From: Mycolicibacterium novocastrense
GTDB taxonomy: Bacteria > Actinomycetota > Actinomycetes > Mycobacteriales > Mycobacteriaceae
Direction of reading: 5' to 3'
DNA: 64,000 bases
Assembly (NCBI RefSeq): GCF_001570485.1
Contig: NZ_BCTA01000038.1
Location: 62,001-126,000 of the forward strand
In this document: positions 8,312 through 17,975 of the stretch, piece after piece
Layout: the number at the start of each line of letters is the position of its first letter
How positions within the stretch are numbered: position 1 is the stretch's first letter
Notes under the pieces: model-generated
Database searches by the model: none
Seen by the model: the letters and a program-made list of their open reading frames with translations, nothing else
Told to the model about the DNA's origin: nothing
Made by a program: the position numbers and the translations under genes

Positions 8312-9916
8312 TTAGCTCGCTGCGGCTACCGGAGCCGGCGGCTGGGGCACGGAGAAGTCGTCGGCCAGCATCGCTGCCAGATTCTCAAAGGCGTGCCGAG
8401 TCTTCTTCTTGAGCTTGTCCAGGTCGACGCTGAGACCCTCGTCGAGGTGCGCATCGAACGGGATGTGGTGCAGCTTCAGCTGCTGGCGAGCCAGCACTGT
8501 GGTCAGCGCCTTCATGTCGAGCCGGGTGTTGGCCGTGGTTTCGTTGACCACAAGCACCGTGCGGGCCAGCAGGCCCTCGTAGCCGTGGTTGCGCAGCCAG
8601 TCGATGGCCTGGCCGGCCTTGAAGGCGCCCGGGTTTGACGCTTCCACAAGCAGCACAAGGGCATTGGACTTGTCGAGCATCTCGCGCACCACATGCGAGT
8701 TGAGTGCTTTATCGCCGTCCCACAGCAGCATGCTGTAGTAGTGCGAGGCAATCTCGTAGACGTCGCGGATGTCTTCGGGGACGAGCACGCGCTCACCGTC
8801 AGGCCGCCACCCATTGGCCAGCACGTGCAGGTCGGTGTCGGTCGTCGACAGGAACCGCTGCACCTGGTCGTGCTGACGCAGATCGTCGGATTCGGTGTCG
8901 AGCATCTCCATCATCGACAGGTTGTTCGGGTGCACCGCGGTCCGCAGCGGCAGGTCACCGGCATCAGGGTCGGCATCGACGGCAATGACTCCATCGGCGC
9001 GGATCGAAGAGAACACCTGACCCAGCGTCGCGGTCACCGTGGTCTTCCCGGCCCCGCCCTTGAGGGTGAGGACGGTGATGGCGTACATCGTGTCCTTGGG
9101 TGCGCGGATGCGCTTGTAGACCTCTCGGCGGCGGCTTTCCTTCTTGCCGGGCTTGAGCTTGAACCCGCTCTTGTTCATGGCGCCGCGCCAACCGGTGTTG
9201 GCCACCGGCGCGCGGTCCTCGTTGGCGGTCTGGATCAAGTCCTGGCGGATGCCGGCCGAGGCCGCCTGGATCGGCGCGCTGGGGCGGCGGTACTGATCTG
9301 CTTCGACGCCACGTCCCGTCGCTGCTTGCCGATCGGGCACCGCCTGGCGCACCCGGTCGACGTCGGGGGTGACGGGGATCTGCTGGGTCACGTCGGGCCG
9401 CTGATACTGCTCGGGCTGCGTCTGCGGCTGCGAGCGCCGGGGGGCCATCTGCGGGCCTGAGTGCTGGCCCTGCGGGGCCGTGGAAGGCTGCCCCCAGGGT
9501 TGTCCCGGGGAGGCGGCGCCCCACTGCGGCTGCTGAGCGATGTTGGCGGCACGCTGATCGGGCTGCTGAGCGATGTTGGCGGCACGCTGATCGGGCTGCT
9601 GCGGCAACCCATTGGCCGGACGCGCAGACGGAGCGCCCCACGGGGGCTGCTGCTGCTTGGGGTAGGGCGTCGTAGAGCCACCGTCGCCGCCGAAGCTGCG
9701 GTCACCGGCGGGTGCCGGCGCGGCCGGAGGTGCCGGCGGAACGCTGGGCCGTGCACCCCAGTCCGCGGCGCCCGAGGGCGCGATCGTCGTGGGCGGGGGC
9801 CCGGGCAGATCCTCGGGCTTGGCCTCGAGTTCTGATGGTGTGGACTGCGCAGGCTCTGCAGAACTCTCCGGCTCCGACCAGTGCCGGCCGTTACCGGTTT
9901 CCACATTTTCGGCCAT
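8312..9916 (-). CDS. espI: EspI-like proline-rich ParA/MinD-type ATPase
   Basis: This 534-residue protein has a Pro/Gln-rich N-terminal half of about 260 residues and a C-terminal P-loop ATPase domain. The Walker A motif is KGGAGKTT, and VIAVDADPDAGDL is the Walker A' region. This architecture matches EspI (Rv3876) of ESX-1, where the protein is linked to regulation of secretion under low ATP. The N-terminal region carries an exact 11-residue duplication (PDQRAANIAQQ) encoded by a 33-bp tandem repeat. The start at ATG 9916 has GAGAGGTGAG upstream. Position between espG and eccD supports membership of the ESX operon. Confidence 0.8.
   Translation of the reverse strand: MAENVETGNGRHWSEPESSAEPAQSTPSELEAKPEDLPGPPPTTIAPSGAADWGARPSVPPAPPAAPAPAGDRSFGGDGGSTTPYPKQQQPPWGAPSARPANGLPQQPDQRAANIAQQPDQRAANIAQQPQWGAASPGQPWGQPSTAPQGQHSGPQMAPRRSQPQTQPEQYQRPDVTQQIPVTPDVDRVRQAVPDRQAATGRGVEADQYRRPSAPIQAASAGIRQDLIQTANEDRAPVANTGWRGAMNKSGFKLKPGKKESRRREVYKRIRAPKDTMYAITVLTLKGGAGKTTVTATLGQVFSSIRADGVIAVDADPDAGDLPLRTAVHPNNLSMMEMLDTESDDLRQHDQVQRFLSTTDTDLHVLANGWRPDGERVLVPEDIRDVYEIASHYYSMLLWDGDKALNSHVVREMLDKSNALVLLVEASNPGAFKAGQAIDWLRNHGYEGLLARTVLVVNETTANTRLDMKALTTVLARQQLKLHHIPFDAHLDEGLSVDLDKLKKKTRHAFENLAAMLADDFSVPQPPAPVAAAS
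9531..9596. repeat. Two tandem 33-bp units inside espI
   Basis: Two identical 33-bp units (9531-9563 and 9564-9596) encode two copies of an 11-residue Gln/Pro motif in the EspI N-terminal region. Perfect identity suggests a recent duplication, and the copy number may vary between isolates. Confidence 0.85.
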
Positions 9917-10099
9917 TCGGCTCACCTCTCCCCGCAAAATCTGACGGCGTGACCGGGCAGTGTTCCGGTCGCTTGACTGCTGTCGCCTTGGGTTTGCCCC
10001 GAGGCCATTGTCCCAGCGTTCACCAGCACACTAGCGCACCAAATTGGTCGAACTCGGGGCCGAAGAGGGCCCATTTTCCTGCACCGATGCACCGGCCTA

Positions 10100-10954
10100 T
10101 CACCTCTGGTCACCGCGGGCAGCGAACCAGTCCCGGCTGGGGGTCAGCTGCACCAGATCAGCCATGGCCGCCCGGAATCGGGCGTAGGTCCCGGGACCGA
10201 AAGTCACCCACAGTCGGGAACGTGAGCCATGTCCGCCCACCGCCGACACCACCCGCCCGAACGAGGTGTCGGCCACCCCCACCGCAGCTTTGGTGTCGAC
10301 GGTCTGGATACCGCGGTTCTCGCGCATGACGATCTCGCAACGCTGCCCGGTGTAGGCGGACACTTCGTTGAGGATTTTGGCGGTCTGCACGTCGACGCCG
10401 AGTTCCCCGCGCAGCGTGCGCAGCATGTCTCCGGGGGTCGATGACGCCGACAGTTCCGCGACTTGATCCAGGGGCAGCGTCACCGGCTCGAACTGCGCCG
10501 GCAGGGGCGCCAGCACTTCAGCGGACTCACGCATCGCCGACCAGATCGGGGTGGACACCACGTCGTCGAGAGAGTTCGTGGTCGACCACACCGCTTGCAG
10601 GACCAGCTCGTCGTTACGGCGCAGCGCCATGACGTGGGTGTCGCCGCGGCGCGCGACAACGGCACGCCGCATGCGGTCTTCTTGCATCCCCCGCAGCGTG
10701 ACCTCGATGTCGGGGCGTTCCAGCACCCGCATCCAGGACGCCAAGGTGGGGTCGACGTTGGCGTCGAGGTCAATCAGCCCCGAGTTGACGAGCAAGGGGA
10801 CGGTTTCGTCGTCGACGCGCGCCTGGTCTTCGGGGTAGTAGACGTTGTTCATCAGTGCCAGCACCGGCGGCAAGCTGTCGATGTCCATCAGCCGTTTGAT
10901 GAACAACGCAGAATCCACGCTCAAGTGCGCTGCAGCCAAGATGTCGCGTGCCAT
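10100..10954 (-). CDS. espG: EspG chaperone for PE-PPE substrates
   Basis: This 284-residue cytosolic protein shows no signal or membrane segment. It has the pattern of the EspG family: a WMRVLERPDIEVTLRG core strand region, then RAVVARRGDTHVMALRRNDE, and a C-terminal SRDWFA. EspG binds the tip of the PPE protein in a PE-PPE pair and carries it to the EccC motor in a system-specific way. Here it lies downstream of its likely clients, PE, PPE and the two Esx proteins. The ATG at 10954 is preferred over the longer frame, because the hairpin at 11049-11090 overlaps the possible upstream extension. Confidence 0.8.
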   Translation of the reverse strand: MARDILAAAHLSVDSALFIKRLMDIDSLPPVLALMNNVYYPEDQARVDDETVPLLVNSGLIDLDANVDPTLASWMRVLERPDIEVTLRGMQEDRMRRAVVARRGDTHVMALRRNDELVLQAVWSTTNSLDDVVSTPIWSAMRESAEVLAPLPAQFEPVTLPLDQVAELSASSTPGDMLRTLRGELGVDVQTAKILNEVSAYTGQRCEIVMRENRGIQTVDTKAAVGVADTSFGRVVSAVGGHGSRSRLWVTFGPGTYARFRAAMADLVQLTPSRDWFAARGDQR

Positions 10955-11048
10955 AACCGCCGATGCTACCGGCGGATGGCGGCTATTTTGCTTGTCGGAC
11001 AGCCCTTTTCGTGGCTGCCCAGCGATTCGCATGACCTTCAAGACGCAG

Positions 11049-11090
11049 TAGGGCGCCTCGTCCACTCGTGGGTGGAATCGAGGCGCCCTA
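11049..11090 (-). terminator. Hairpin between esx pair and espG
   Basis: TAGGGCGCCTCG (11049-11060) pairs perfectly with CGAGGCGCCCTA (11079-11090), and an inner TCCAC/GTGGA extends the stem. It lies just after the last esx gene in the direction of transcription. It probably terminates or attenuates the abundant esx transcript, so that espG and the downstream genes are expressed at a lower level. No T tract is present. Confidence 0.7.
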
Positions 11091-11113
11091 CCGACAGCGG
11101 CGGTGAAGACCGA

Positions 11114-11416
11114 TCAGGGAAACTGCTTGCTCATGTTCATCTCGTTGGTCCCCATCTCCGAGGCGCCGCGGCTGTAGGCGACGCCGCCGCGGCCGGTGAC
11201 CTCGATGGTGTCCTGGCAGACGTGCTGGAACTTGGTGAAGCTCTCCTCGAACACCATGGCGGTGTCACCGGTGAAGCTCCCCAGCAGGGTCTGCTTGTTG
11301 GCGATCCCGGCGTCGAGCAGACCCTGGGCGGTGGTACCGCACTGTTGGATCTGCATCGCGATGGACTCCATCAGCGGATAGTTGTAGTAAACGTCGTCAG
11401 GACTTCCTGCAGGCAT
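11114..11416 (-). CDS. WXG100-type Esx substrate (second of pair)
   Basis: This 100-residue helical protein is of the usual Esx size. A hairpin turn near the middle reads LLGSFTGDTAMVFEE. The classical W-x-G turn is replaced by F-T-G, and the protein contains no tryptophan. It lies 48 bases after the other esx gene, so the two probably form a secreted heterodimer. Esx pairs are exported by the EccC motor and are required for secretion of other substrates. Assignment rests on size, helical pattern and position. A GGAG-type site is not obvious, but the ATG follows a short A/T-rich leader. Confidence 0.75.
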   Translation of the reverse strand: MPAGSPDDVYYNYPLMESIAMQIQQCGTTAQGLLDAGIANKQTLLGSFTGDTAMVFEESFTKFQHVCQDTIEVTGRGGVAYSRGASEMGTNEMNMSKQFP

Positions 11417-11464
11417 TTCGTATCTCCTTGAGGTTCAGTGGTTTTCAGGCTGGGCAGAGGACGA

Positions 11465-11794
11465 TCAGTGGAACGGGTTGACGACGCCGGTGATCTGCTG
11501 GAAGTCGCCCGCAGCGGACGCTTCCTGGGCGTCGGTGGAGCCGATACCGAACTGCAGCGCCTCGCGGATCGAGTCGAGCACCTGGTTGTTGGTGACCGCG
11601 GTCTGGTGGACGTCGGCGATCCAGGTCTGGAACGACGCCGACATCTGGCCGCGGTTGGCGCCCTGAGCGCTGTCGGCGATGGCCATCATCTGCTTGTTGT
11701 TCGCCTGAGCCGAGTCGACGAGCCCCTGGAAGCTGGCTGTCTGGGCGGCCTGAACGGCCATGTCCATGCTGAACGGTGAGCCACTACCGGACAT
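11465..11794 (-). CDS. WXG100-type Esx substrate (first of pair)
   Basis: This 109-residue protein starts at ATG 11794, with GGAG seven bases upstream. It is helical, with a central break around GANRGQMSASFQTWIADV. The usual W-x-G is not present in canonical form. It is probably the partner of the protein at 11114-11416. The region between PPE and esx (about 110 bases) may carry an own promoter. I see no Y-x-x-x-D/E signal in it. The export signal of this set may therefore lie on the PE protein or on the other Esx partner. Confidence 0.75.
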   Translation of the reverse strand: MSGSGSPFSMDMAVQAAQTASFQGLVDSAQANNKQMMAIADSAQGANRGQMSASFQTWIADVHQTAVTNNQVLDSIREALQFGIGSTDAQEASAAGDFQQITGVVNPFH

Positions 11795-11908
11795 GAGGAT
11801 CTCCATTTCTGTAGGTGGTGGTGGAACTGCCATTCCTGGACTCACACGCCACCGTGGCGCGCCGCGCTCCGAACAGCCTTGAGCGCAAGTGTGGGAGGAG
11901 GCCGGTCA

Positions 11909-13243
11909 TCAGCTGGCCTCCTTCTTGTCATCGGTCTCCCGCTCGGCCACCAGCGCGCCGGCAGAGACTGTTTCCTCGTCCTCCGGGGTGTGTCCCCACA
12001 TCGGAATGAGTTCGGTGTCAGGCCGTTTGACGATGGCGGGCTTCTCGTCGTCGCGGCGACGGGCACCGTGCATCGGCATGCCCGATCCACCGGGGCGGGC
12101 CGCGGGGGCACCGCTCGGCGACGCGGGCGCCTGCGGAGGCGCCGATCCCGGCATGGCGCCATCCCATCCGCCTGGGAATCGGAATCCCGTTGAGGCGCCG
12201 GACAATCCGCCCAGATTCGGAACCCGGATCGCGGAGGCCAGCCCGGCCCCGCCCGAGCTGCCGGCGAGGCGGTCCAGCGTTGACGAGGAGGGCTGGGTGT
12301 CGAAGAAGCCGGGGTTGTCGAGGCGATGCTCAGGCGACACCTGACTCATCAGGTTGCTGATCTGCGAGCCGAACTGCTGACCGAGCTGCTGGGCCTGCTG
12401 CATCGCCTGCTGGGGGGCCTGCATGACTTGCTGGCCGGCCTGGGCCGCCTGCTGCGGAATCTGTTGGATCAGCTGCTGGGTCATCTGGTTTTCCATTTGG
12501 CGCTGCGCGTTGCCCTCACGGAACCGCGCCACGGCGGCTTGGGCTTCGGCCTTCTGCGCGCCGTCCGCGGCGCGTTGCGCCATCCCGGCGGCCTGGGCCA
12601 TCCCAATGCCCAGCTTGCTCTTCAGGATTGAGGCGGTGTTCTGGGCCTTGGCCGCCTGCAGGCGCACACGATCGGTGGCTGCCAGCGCCGCGCCGATGGC
12701 CTGGTTGACCACCGACGGAAAACTGACGTTCGTCGACAGCGGGGGCAGCTTGGCGAACGGGTCGAACGTGGTGTTGGCGACGGTCTGCGCCAGGTAGTTG
12801 GTCTGCACGGCGACGTCGCGCATCCACATTTCGAGGTACTGGCCCTCTTTGATGCCAATGGGGATGGTGTTGAACCCGAGGAAGTTGGTCGCGTGCAGGG
12901 TGGCGGTGGTGACCCGGTTCTCCACGATCTCGACCATCTGCGCCATCGTCGTGTAGGCCTCGGCGAAAGACGCGGCCTGCGCGGCGGTGCGCGCGCCGGA
13001 GGTGATGATCTGGGCCTGCAGGAGCCGGCAGATGATGATGAACCGCATCAGGGTGGCCTGCATCATCTGGGCGGCGGGGCCTTGCCAGGACGCGGAGAGG
13101 TAGGCACTCATGGCGGTTAGTCGGTCGATGGAGATCTCGTAGGCGACCGCCGCGGCGGTGAATTCCGCTGATGCCGCGGTCATCGGGGCAGCACCGGCCC
13201 CGGACATGAGACGTCCGGTGATCACTTCAGGAGGTCCAAACAC
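11909..13243 (-). CDS. PPE-family ESX substrate
   Basis: This 444-residue protein begins FGPPEV, followed by a typical PPE N-terminal helical domain of about 180 residues with the W-x-G motif SWQGPAAQMM. The C-terminal part contains an AQQ/MQQ-rich helical segment and an acidic, Pro/Gly-rich tail. The family forms a heterodimer with a PE protein, is bound by EspG and is exported through ESX. It follows the PE gene, as in most PE-PPE operons. The Gln-rich and PMHG-containing tail resembles part of the protein at 47309-48337, which hints at a shared function or a shared secreted surface. Confidence 0.88.
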   Translation of the reverse strand: MFGPPEVITGRLMSGAGAAPMTAASAEFTAAAVAYEISIDRLTAMSAYLSASWQGPAAQMMQATLMRFIIICRLLQAQIITSGARTAAQAASFAEAYTTMAQMVEIVENRVTTATLHATNFLGFNTIPIGIKEGQYLEMWMRDVAVQTNYLAQTVANTTFDPFAKLPPLSTNVSFPSVVNQAIGAALAATDRVRLQAAKAQNTASILKSKLGIGMAQAAGMAQRAADGAQKAEAQAAVARFREGNAQRQMENQMTQQLIQQIPQQAAQAGQQVMQAPQQAMQQAQQLGQQFGSQISNLMSQVSPEHRLDNPGFFDTQPSSSTLDRLAGSSGGAGLASAIRVPNLGGLSGASTGFRFPGGWDGAMPGSAPPQAPASPSGAPAARPGGSGMPMHGARRRDDEKPAIVKRPDTELIPMWGHTPEDEETVSAGALVAERETDDKKEAS

Positions 13244-13348
13244 AGTTTTCCTCCCCTCCGTCGTGGTGCAACGCCGTCGTGGGAGCGGGCATGGTGCCCT
13301 CTCCGCGGAGCTGCACGCCCGCCGTCATGGTCTGGTTTGCGCCCTCAG

Positions 13349-13645
13349 CTACAGGAACTGCGTGCTGTTGGCTGCGTCGACTGTGGTGTAGCTGGCGTCG
13401 GTGATGGCCAGGGTGCCGGCGAACCGCGCCAGCTCCAGGAAGCCGAGATGCGCGGTGCCAAGCAGGTCGGCAGCGTGGGCACTGGTATTGGCGGTGGCCA
13501 GCGCGGACGCCTCATCGGTTCCCGCGGGCGCGGGCGCCATGATGACGGGCGCCCCTCCGTCGATGACGCCGGCGGTTGCGGCGGCGTTGCTCACGACGTC
13601 AGCCACGCTGGCCATCATGACCGGTGACGAAACATTGGTGATCAC
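13349..13645 (-). CDS. PE-family ESX substrate
   Basis: This protein of about 98 residues matches the length of the PE domain. It ends with the secretion signal Y-T-T-V-D (Y-x-x-x-D) near its C-terminus. The GTG at 13645 is chosen because GAGG lies seven bases upstream; a TTG six bases earlier is possible. It lacks a PGRS or other C-terminal extension. It lies between eccC and the PPE gene and should pair with that PPE protein. The first residues deviate from the consensus P-E dipeptide, so it is a divergent member. Confidence 0.8.
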   Translation of the reverse strand: MITNVSSPVMMASVADVVSNAAATAGVIDGGAPVIMAPAPAGTDEASALATANTSAHAADLLGTAHLGFLELARFAGTLAITDASYTTVDAANSTQFL

Positions 13646-13790
13646 TAGCAAACCTCACTTCCCCGGTGCCGTGAAAGGCGCTTTCGCGGCAATGTTACCT
13701 GTGATGGTAAATCTCCCCAACAGCATACCGCCACCGTTGGGGGGTGGTGTCGCACTTTTTCCTGCTCGGGGGCTCGCGGTCGCTGACGCA

Positions 13791-16700
13791 TCAGTCCCCC
13801 AGATTGTCGTCGTCGCTGTAGCGGATTCCCGACCAGGCGCTTTGAATGCGGCCCTTGCGCGCTAAGGCGGTCTCTAGGTAGCGGGCTCGGCCGGGGATGC
13901 CGAAGTTCTCGAACTTGTGCTCGCCGATCTGTCCGTCGAACTTCTGGCCGGAGAGCATCACGGTCGGGGCGGCATCGTTGATCAGGCGCTTGAGGATCGG
14001 GTCCCGGTTGACTCCCATGAAGAACTCCTCGGCCGCTCGTGCGATCACGAAGTGCCAGCCTTGAGCCAGCGGCTCGTTTTCCACTTGGGGCAGCATCTTG
14101 AAGATCTTCGGCGTCTCGGCGAGGTTCCGGGTGTTGGCGAACAGGTGGTAGTCGTCGGCGATCACGAAGATCTCCGGCCCGCTCCACCATGACCGGGCGG
14201 CCCGCGTCTCGGCGTCGATGTTCGGTGGCAGCTCGCGCCCGGAGATGTCGTAGCGCTCCCAGAGCTTGGACACCGCGACGATCAGTTCGTCTTCGTTGGT
14301 GACGTAAGCGAACAGATTGTTGTCGCTGATCTTGCCCAGGTGGCGCCGGCGCGGGTCGATGAAGATCACCGCCGCCTCGTCTACACCCCTGCTGAACCGG
14401 CGGGTGAGGCTGTCGTAGAACGAGCCGACCAGTTCACTCTTGCCGGACTTGGCGGCGCCGACGACCAGCAGGTGCGGCTCGCGCCACATCTCGGCGTAGG
14501 CCGGAGTGAGCCGTTCCTCCTGGATGCCGAAGGCGATGCGCAGATTACGGCGCGGATCCCACTGGCCATTGTTCTGCTCGATCGACTTCTCGTCCGCCTC
14601 GATGACCATGGCCGCGAGCTGCTCGTGGGTCAACGACGTCGGCAGGGTGCGCAGCCGTTCGGCCGAGCTGGTGGCGAACTGCTCAGCGATCTGGCGGACC
14701 AGGGCGGTCATGCCCTCGGTGACGGTGGTGCGCTCGTCGATCCCGTCGATGCGCGGCAGCGCCACCAACCCGTACAGCTCGGACCCCGCGACCATGACGT
14801 GACCGGGTTCCTTGCGCCGCTTCTTCGACAGCGCGTTGCTGATGCGCGAGAACTCCGTATCGGAGTGCAGCTCGACGATCCCCTTCATGTGCGGTTCGAT
14901 GCCGCGCATCTCCACCACGCGCGCCGTCGACAGGACCAGGTGCACGCCGTAGTTGAGGGCACCCACGATCAGCGACTCGATCTCGCTGCCGCGGAACTGC
15001 AGCACCTGCCCTTCGGCCACCGCCGCGTCCCAGCCGTCGATCATGATGTAGACGTCGCCGTAGCGGTCATCGCGCAGCAGCGGGTAATCGGGGTTGGTGC
15101 GCAGCTTGCGGTAGTCGGCCATGGTGCCGATCTTGTGGTCGCGGAAGATCCGCTCACGGTCGCTGATCAACGTCCGTACCTGGGCGATCATCCGGTTGAT
15201 GGCATCAGGTTCCGACCGACTGGCCACGCCGCCCACATGGGGCAGATCCGCCAACGGGCCCAGGCCGCCGCCGGCGTAGTCAACCAGGTACATCTGCACC
15301 TGCTCAGGGGTGTTGTGCAGGGCCAGCGAGCAGGCCAGCGTCTTGATGGCCGTGGACTTGCCGGACTGTGCGCCACCGATGATGAGGATGTTCTGGTCGG
15401 TGGTGTCCAAGCTCCACAGCGGCTGCGAATGCTTGGCGGGGTCGTCGAATAGACCCATCGGCACCTTCAGCTTGGGCAGCGCGGTGTTGGCCGGCACCGC
15501 CCAGTGCTGCAGGTCCGGCTCGACCTGATCGAGGGTCTTGACCTCCAGCGGCGGCAGCCACATCCGGTAGGCCGGCGCGGCGTCGGCCGAGCGGAGTCGC
15601 TCGACGACGGTGGTGAAGATCGTCGGGGCGTTCTCGAGTTCCTCTTCGGTGCGCTCGGGCTCACTGACCACCTCGGCGCCGTTAGCCGGATCCTTGGGCA
15701 GCGGCGCCTCGATCGCGGTGAACGCCTGCGGGCCGACGAATCCGCCGTCTTCGGAACGTGTTTGGGCACGTTCGACGATCACTTCCGAGGCTGGCGGGAA
15801 GTACGCGGCGCCGGTGAATCCAGCGTAGAACTGGGTCAGCTCACCAGCGCGATCACCAGCGCTGCCCAGCAGAATGCCGTGCCCGGGGGTACCCGGCAGG
15901 CGGTAGGCGGCATCGGAGCTGTCGAGCAGGGCCCGCGATTCCTGAGCGGTCTGGGTCTTCAGACCGATCTTGTAGCCGATGTTGGATTCCAGGCCGCTCG
16001 TGCGCCCGGAGATGTCGAGGTTCTGCGACGCGAACAGCAGGTAGATGCCCAGCGACCGACCCACCCGGCCGATGCGCTTGAACAGGTCACCGTACTCGGG
16101 GTACTCGGCGAGCAGCTCGGCGAACTCGTCGATGATGACGAACAGCGACGGCAGCGGCGGCAGGTCCACACCGCGTTCGCGCAGCTGCTCGTAGTCGCGA
16201 ATGTCCTTGACGTCGTATCGATTACTCAGTTCGTCGGCGTTACGCAGGATCTGAAAGCGGCGGGCAATCTCGCCCTCGATCATCTCGCTCATGCGGGTGA
16301 CCAGGTGGGCTTCTTGCTCCATGTTGGTGATGACCGCGCTGACATGCGGCAGATCACCCATGCCCAGGAACGTCGGGCCGCCCTTGAAGTCGACGAGCAG
16401 CATGTTGAGCATGTCCGGGGAGTGCGAGACGCACCCGTTGATCACCAGGTTGCGCAGGAACTCCGACTTACCCGAGCCGGTCGTTCCCAGCAGCTGCCCG
16501 TGCGGGCCGGTGCCACCGTCGGCGGCCTGTTTGAGGTCGAGGTCCAGGCGGTCGCCATTGGAGAGGAATCCGACGGGGATCCGCAAGCGCCGCTTGTCGC
16601 CGTACCGGCTGATCGCGCTCCAGGTGTCCATCGCATCCAGCGCGCCGGGATCGCGGACACGCATCAGCGTGCCCCAATCCCGGCCGCGCTCGGACTGCTT

Positions 16701-17975
16701 GGCCTGACGTCCCAGGCTGGTCAGCGACGCCACCTCGTACTTGGCGAGCTGGCGTGCCATGGTGCGTGCATCGGTCAGCGAAATCTGGTCGGCCACGGCC
16801 ACTTTGGTGGGCTCAGCCAGGGGCTTGTCGGCCTCGGTGCGCCACACCGTGCGGTCGGCATCGCAGCGCAGCACGATCCCTTCCCGTGAGGTCAGAGCGT
16901 CCTCGGGCGGGTTGACCATCAGCCACGTCACGCCGGCCCGCGGCTCGATCACCGAGTCGATGAGCTTGTCGGTGACCGCGGAGTCCACCACCACCAGCAC
17001 GTGCCGGTACTTGTCATTGGTGAACTCGACGTGCGGGTCGAAGTTCATCATGAAGTCGATGATCTTGGCGGGATCGTCCTCGTCCTCGCCGCCGACGTCT
17101 GCGGTCAGTGTCGACCAGTCCGAGTACATCATTCGGGCACTGCCGAGCCGGTCGAGCTTGGAGGGATGCTGGGTGTGGGGCAGCCACTTCATCCACGACC
17201 ACTGCGGTCCATCCGGCTCGTCGGTAAGCACGATCATCGCCAGGTTGTCGGGCCCATGGGTGATCGCGGCGTGCAGCAGCATCGCCCGCAGCATCCCCAA
17301 CGAGACCTCCCGGTCCCCGGAGAACCCAATGACCGGGAACCGGGCGGTCGCCAACGCCAGCGGCATCGACGACACCGTGGAGTGGTGGCGCAGGAATCGA
17401 ACGGTCTGAACCCATCCGACCGGCTCCAGGAATTCCCCCGGGGGCGCCTCAGGGGCGACGATTCGCGCAGCTAGCTCCACCTCACCGAGCCCGTAACGCA
17501 GAGCGGTGAATCCGTCGTTGGTGGGCGTGACTTCCCACATGCGTTCTGTCCCAATGAGGCTGGGCAGCATCACCGGATCGGGGAAGGCATGTTGCAAACC
17601 TTCGTGCATGCTCAGGCCCCGGTCGAACACCTTCTCCCGCGTCACGCCAAGCCCGCGCGTCTGGGCCTTGCGGTCCGACAGCAGCTGCGCGCGCGAGGTG
17701 CCACCGCCACCACTCTGGCCGAACATCATCGTGCCCATGCCCATGAGCATGATCAGCGGGAACATCAGGAACATTGGGTTGAACCGCCCGGTGCGCATCA
17801 TCATCGCGACCATCCCGGCCAGCACCACCACCATCAGCAGCGGCACACCGATGGTGCGCAGCTTCGATACCGGCTCGCCCTCTTCGATCTCCTTGGGCGC
17901 AGGGACATTGATCTCGTCACGCGAAATCCGCGGCGGTGCAACCGGTGTGAACGGTCGATTGAAGCTGGTACGCAC
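13791..17975 (-). CDS. eccC: ESX motor ATPase EccC (single chain)
   Basis: This 1394-residue protein has two N-terminal membrane helices and three FtsK/SpoIIIE-type ATPase domains. The P-loop lysines are Lys503 (GTTGSGKSE), Lys873 (GGAQSGKST) and Lys1179 (GAAKSGKSE). LFVIIDEFAELL is the Walker B of the first domain. EccC recognises substrates and drives their export. It is a single chain, not split into Ca and Cb parts as in ESX-1. The GTG at 17975 overlaps the last base of the eccB stop and has AAAGGAG upstream. Keeping all three P-loops intact suggests a functional motor. Confidence 0.93.
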   Translation of the reverse strand: MRTSFNRPFTPVAPPRISRDEINVPAPKEIEEGEPVSKLRTIGVPLLMVVVLAGMVAMMMRTGRFNPMFLMFPLIMLMGMGTMMFGQSGGGGTSRAQLLSDRKAQTRGLGVTREKVFDRGLSMHEGLQHAFPDPVMLPSLIGTERMWEVTPTNDGFTALRYGLGEVELAARIVAPEAPPGEFLEPVGWVQTVRFLRHHSTVSSMPLALATARFPVIGFSGDREVSLGMLRAMLLHAAITHGPDNLAMIVLTDEPDGPQWSWMKWLPHTQHPSKLDRLGSARMMYSDWSTLTADVGGEDEDDPAKIIDFMMNFDPHVEFTNDKYRHVLVVVDSAVTDKLIDSVIEPRAGVTWLMVNPPEDALTSREGIVLRCDADRTVWRTEADKPLAEPTKVAVADQISLTDARTMARQLAKYEVASLTSLGRQAKQSERGRDWGTLMRVRDPGALDAMDTWSAISRYGDKRRLRIPVGFLSNGDRLDLDLKQAADGGTGPHGQLLGTTGSGKSEFLRNLVINGCVSHSPDMLNMLLVDFKGGPTFLGMGDLPHVSAVITNMEQEAHLVTRMSEMIEGEIARRFQILRNADELSNRYDVKDIRDYEQLRERGVDLPPLPSLFVIIDEFAELLAEYPEYGDLFKRIGRVGRSLGIYLLFASQNLDISGRTSGLESNIGYKIGLKTQTAQESRALLDSSDAAYRLPGTPGHGILLGSAGDRAGELTQFYAGFTGAAYFPPASEVIVERAQTRSEDGGFVGPQAFTAIEAPLPKDPANGAEVVSEPERTEEELENAPTIFTTVVERLRSADAAPAYRMWLPPLEVKTLDQVEPDLQHWAVPANTALPKLKVPMGLFDDPAKHSQPLWSLDTTDQNILIIGGAQSGKSTAIKTLACSLALHNTPEQVQMYLVDYAGGGLGPLADLPHVGGVASRSEPDAINRMIAQVRTLISDRERIFRDHKIGTMADYRKLRTNPDYPLLRDDRYGDVYIMIDGWDAAVAEGQVLQFRGSEIESLIVGALNYGVHLVLSTARVVEMRGIEPHMKGIVELHSDTEFSRISNALSKKRRKEPGHVMVAGSELYGLVALPRIDGIDERTTVTEGMTALVRQIAEQFATSSAERLRTLPTSLTHEQLAAMVIEADEKSIEQNNGQWDPRRNLRIAFGIQEERLTPAYAEMWREPHLLVVGAAKSGKSELVGSFYDSLTRRFSRGVDEAAVIFIDPRRRHLGKISDNNLFAYVTNEDELIVAVSKLWERYDISGRELPPNIDAETRAARSWWSGPEIFVIADDYHLFANTRNLAETPKIFKMLPQVENEPLAQGWHFVIARAAEEFFMGVNRDPILKRLINDAAPTVMLSGQKFDGQIGEHKFENFGIPGRARYLETALARKGRIQSAWSGIRYSDDDNLGD

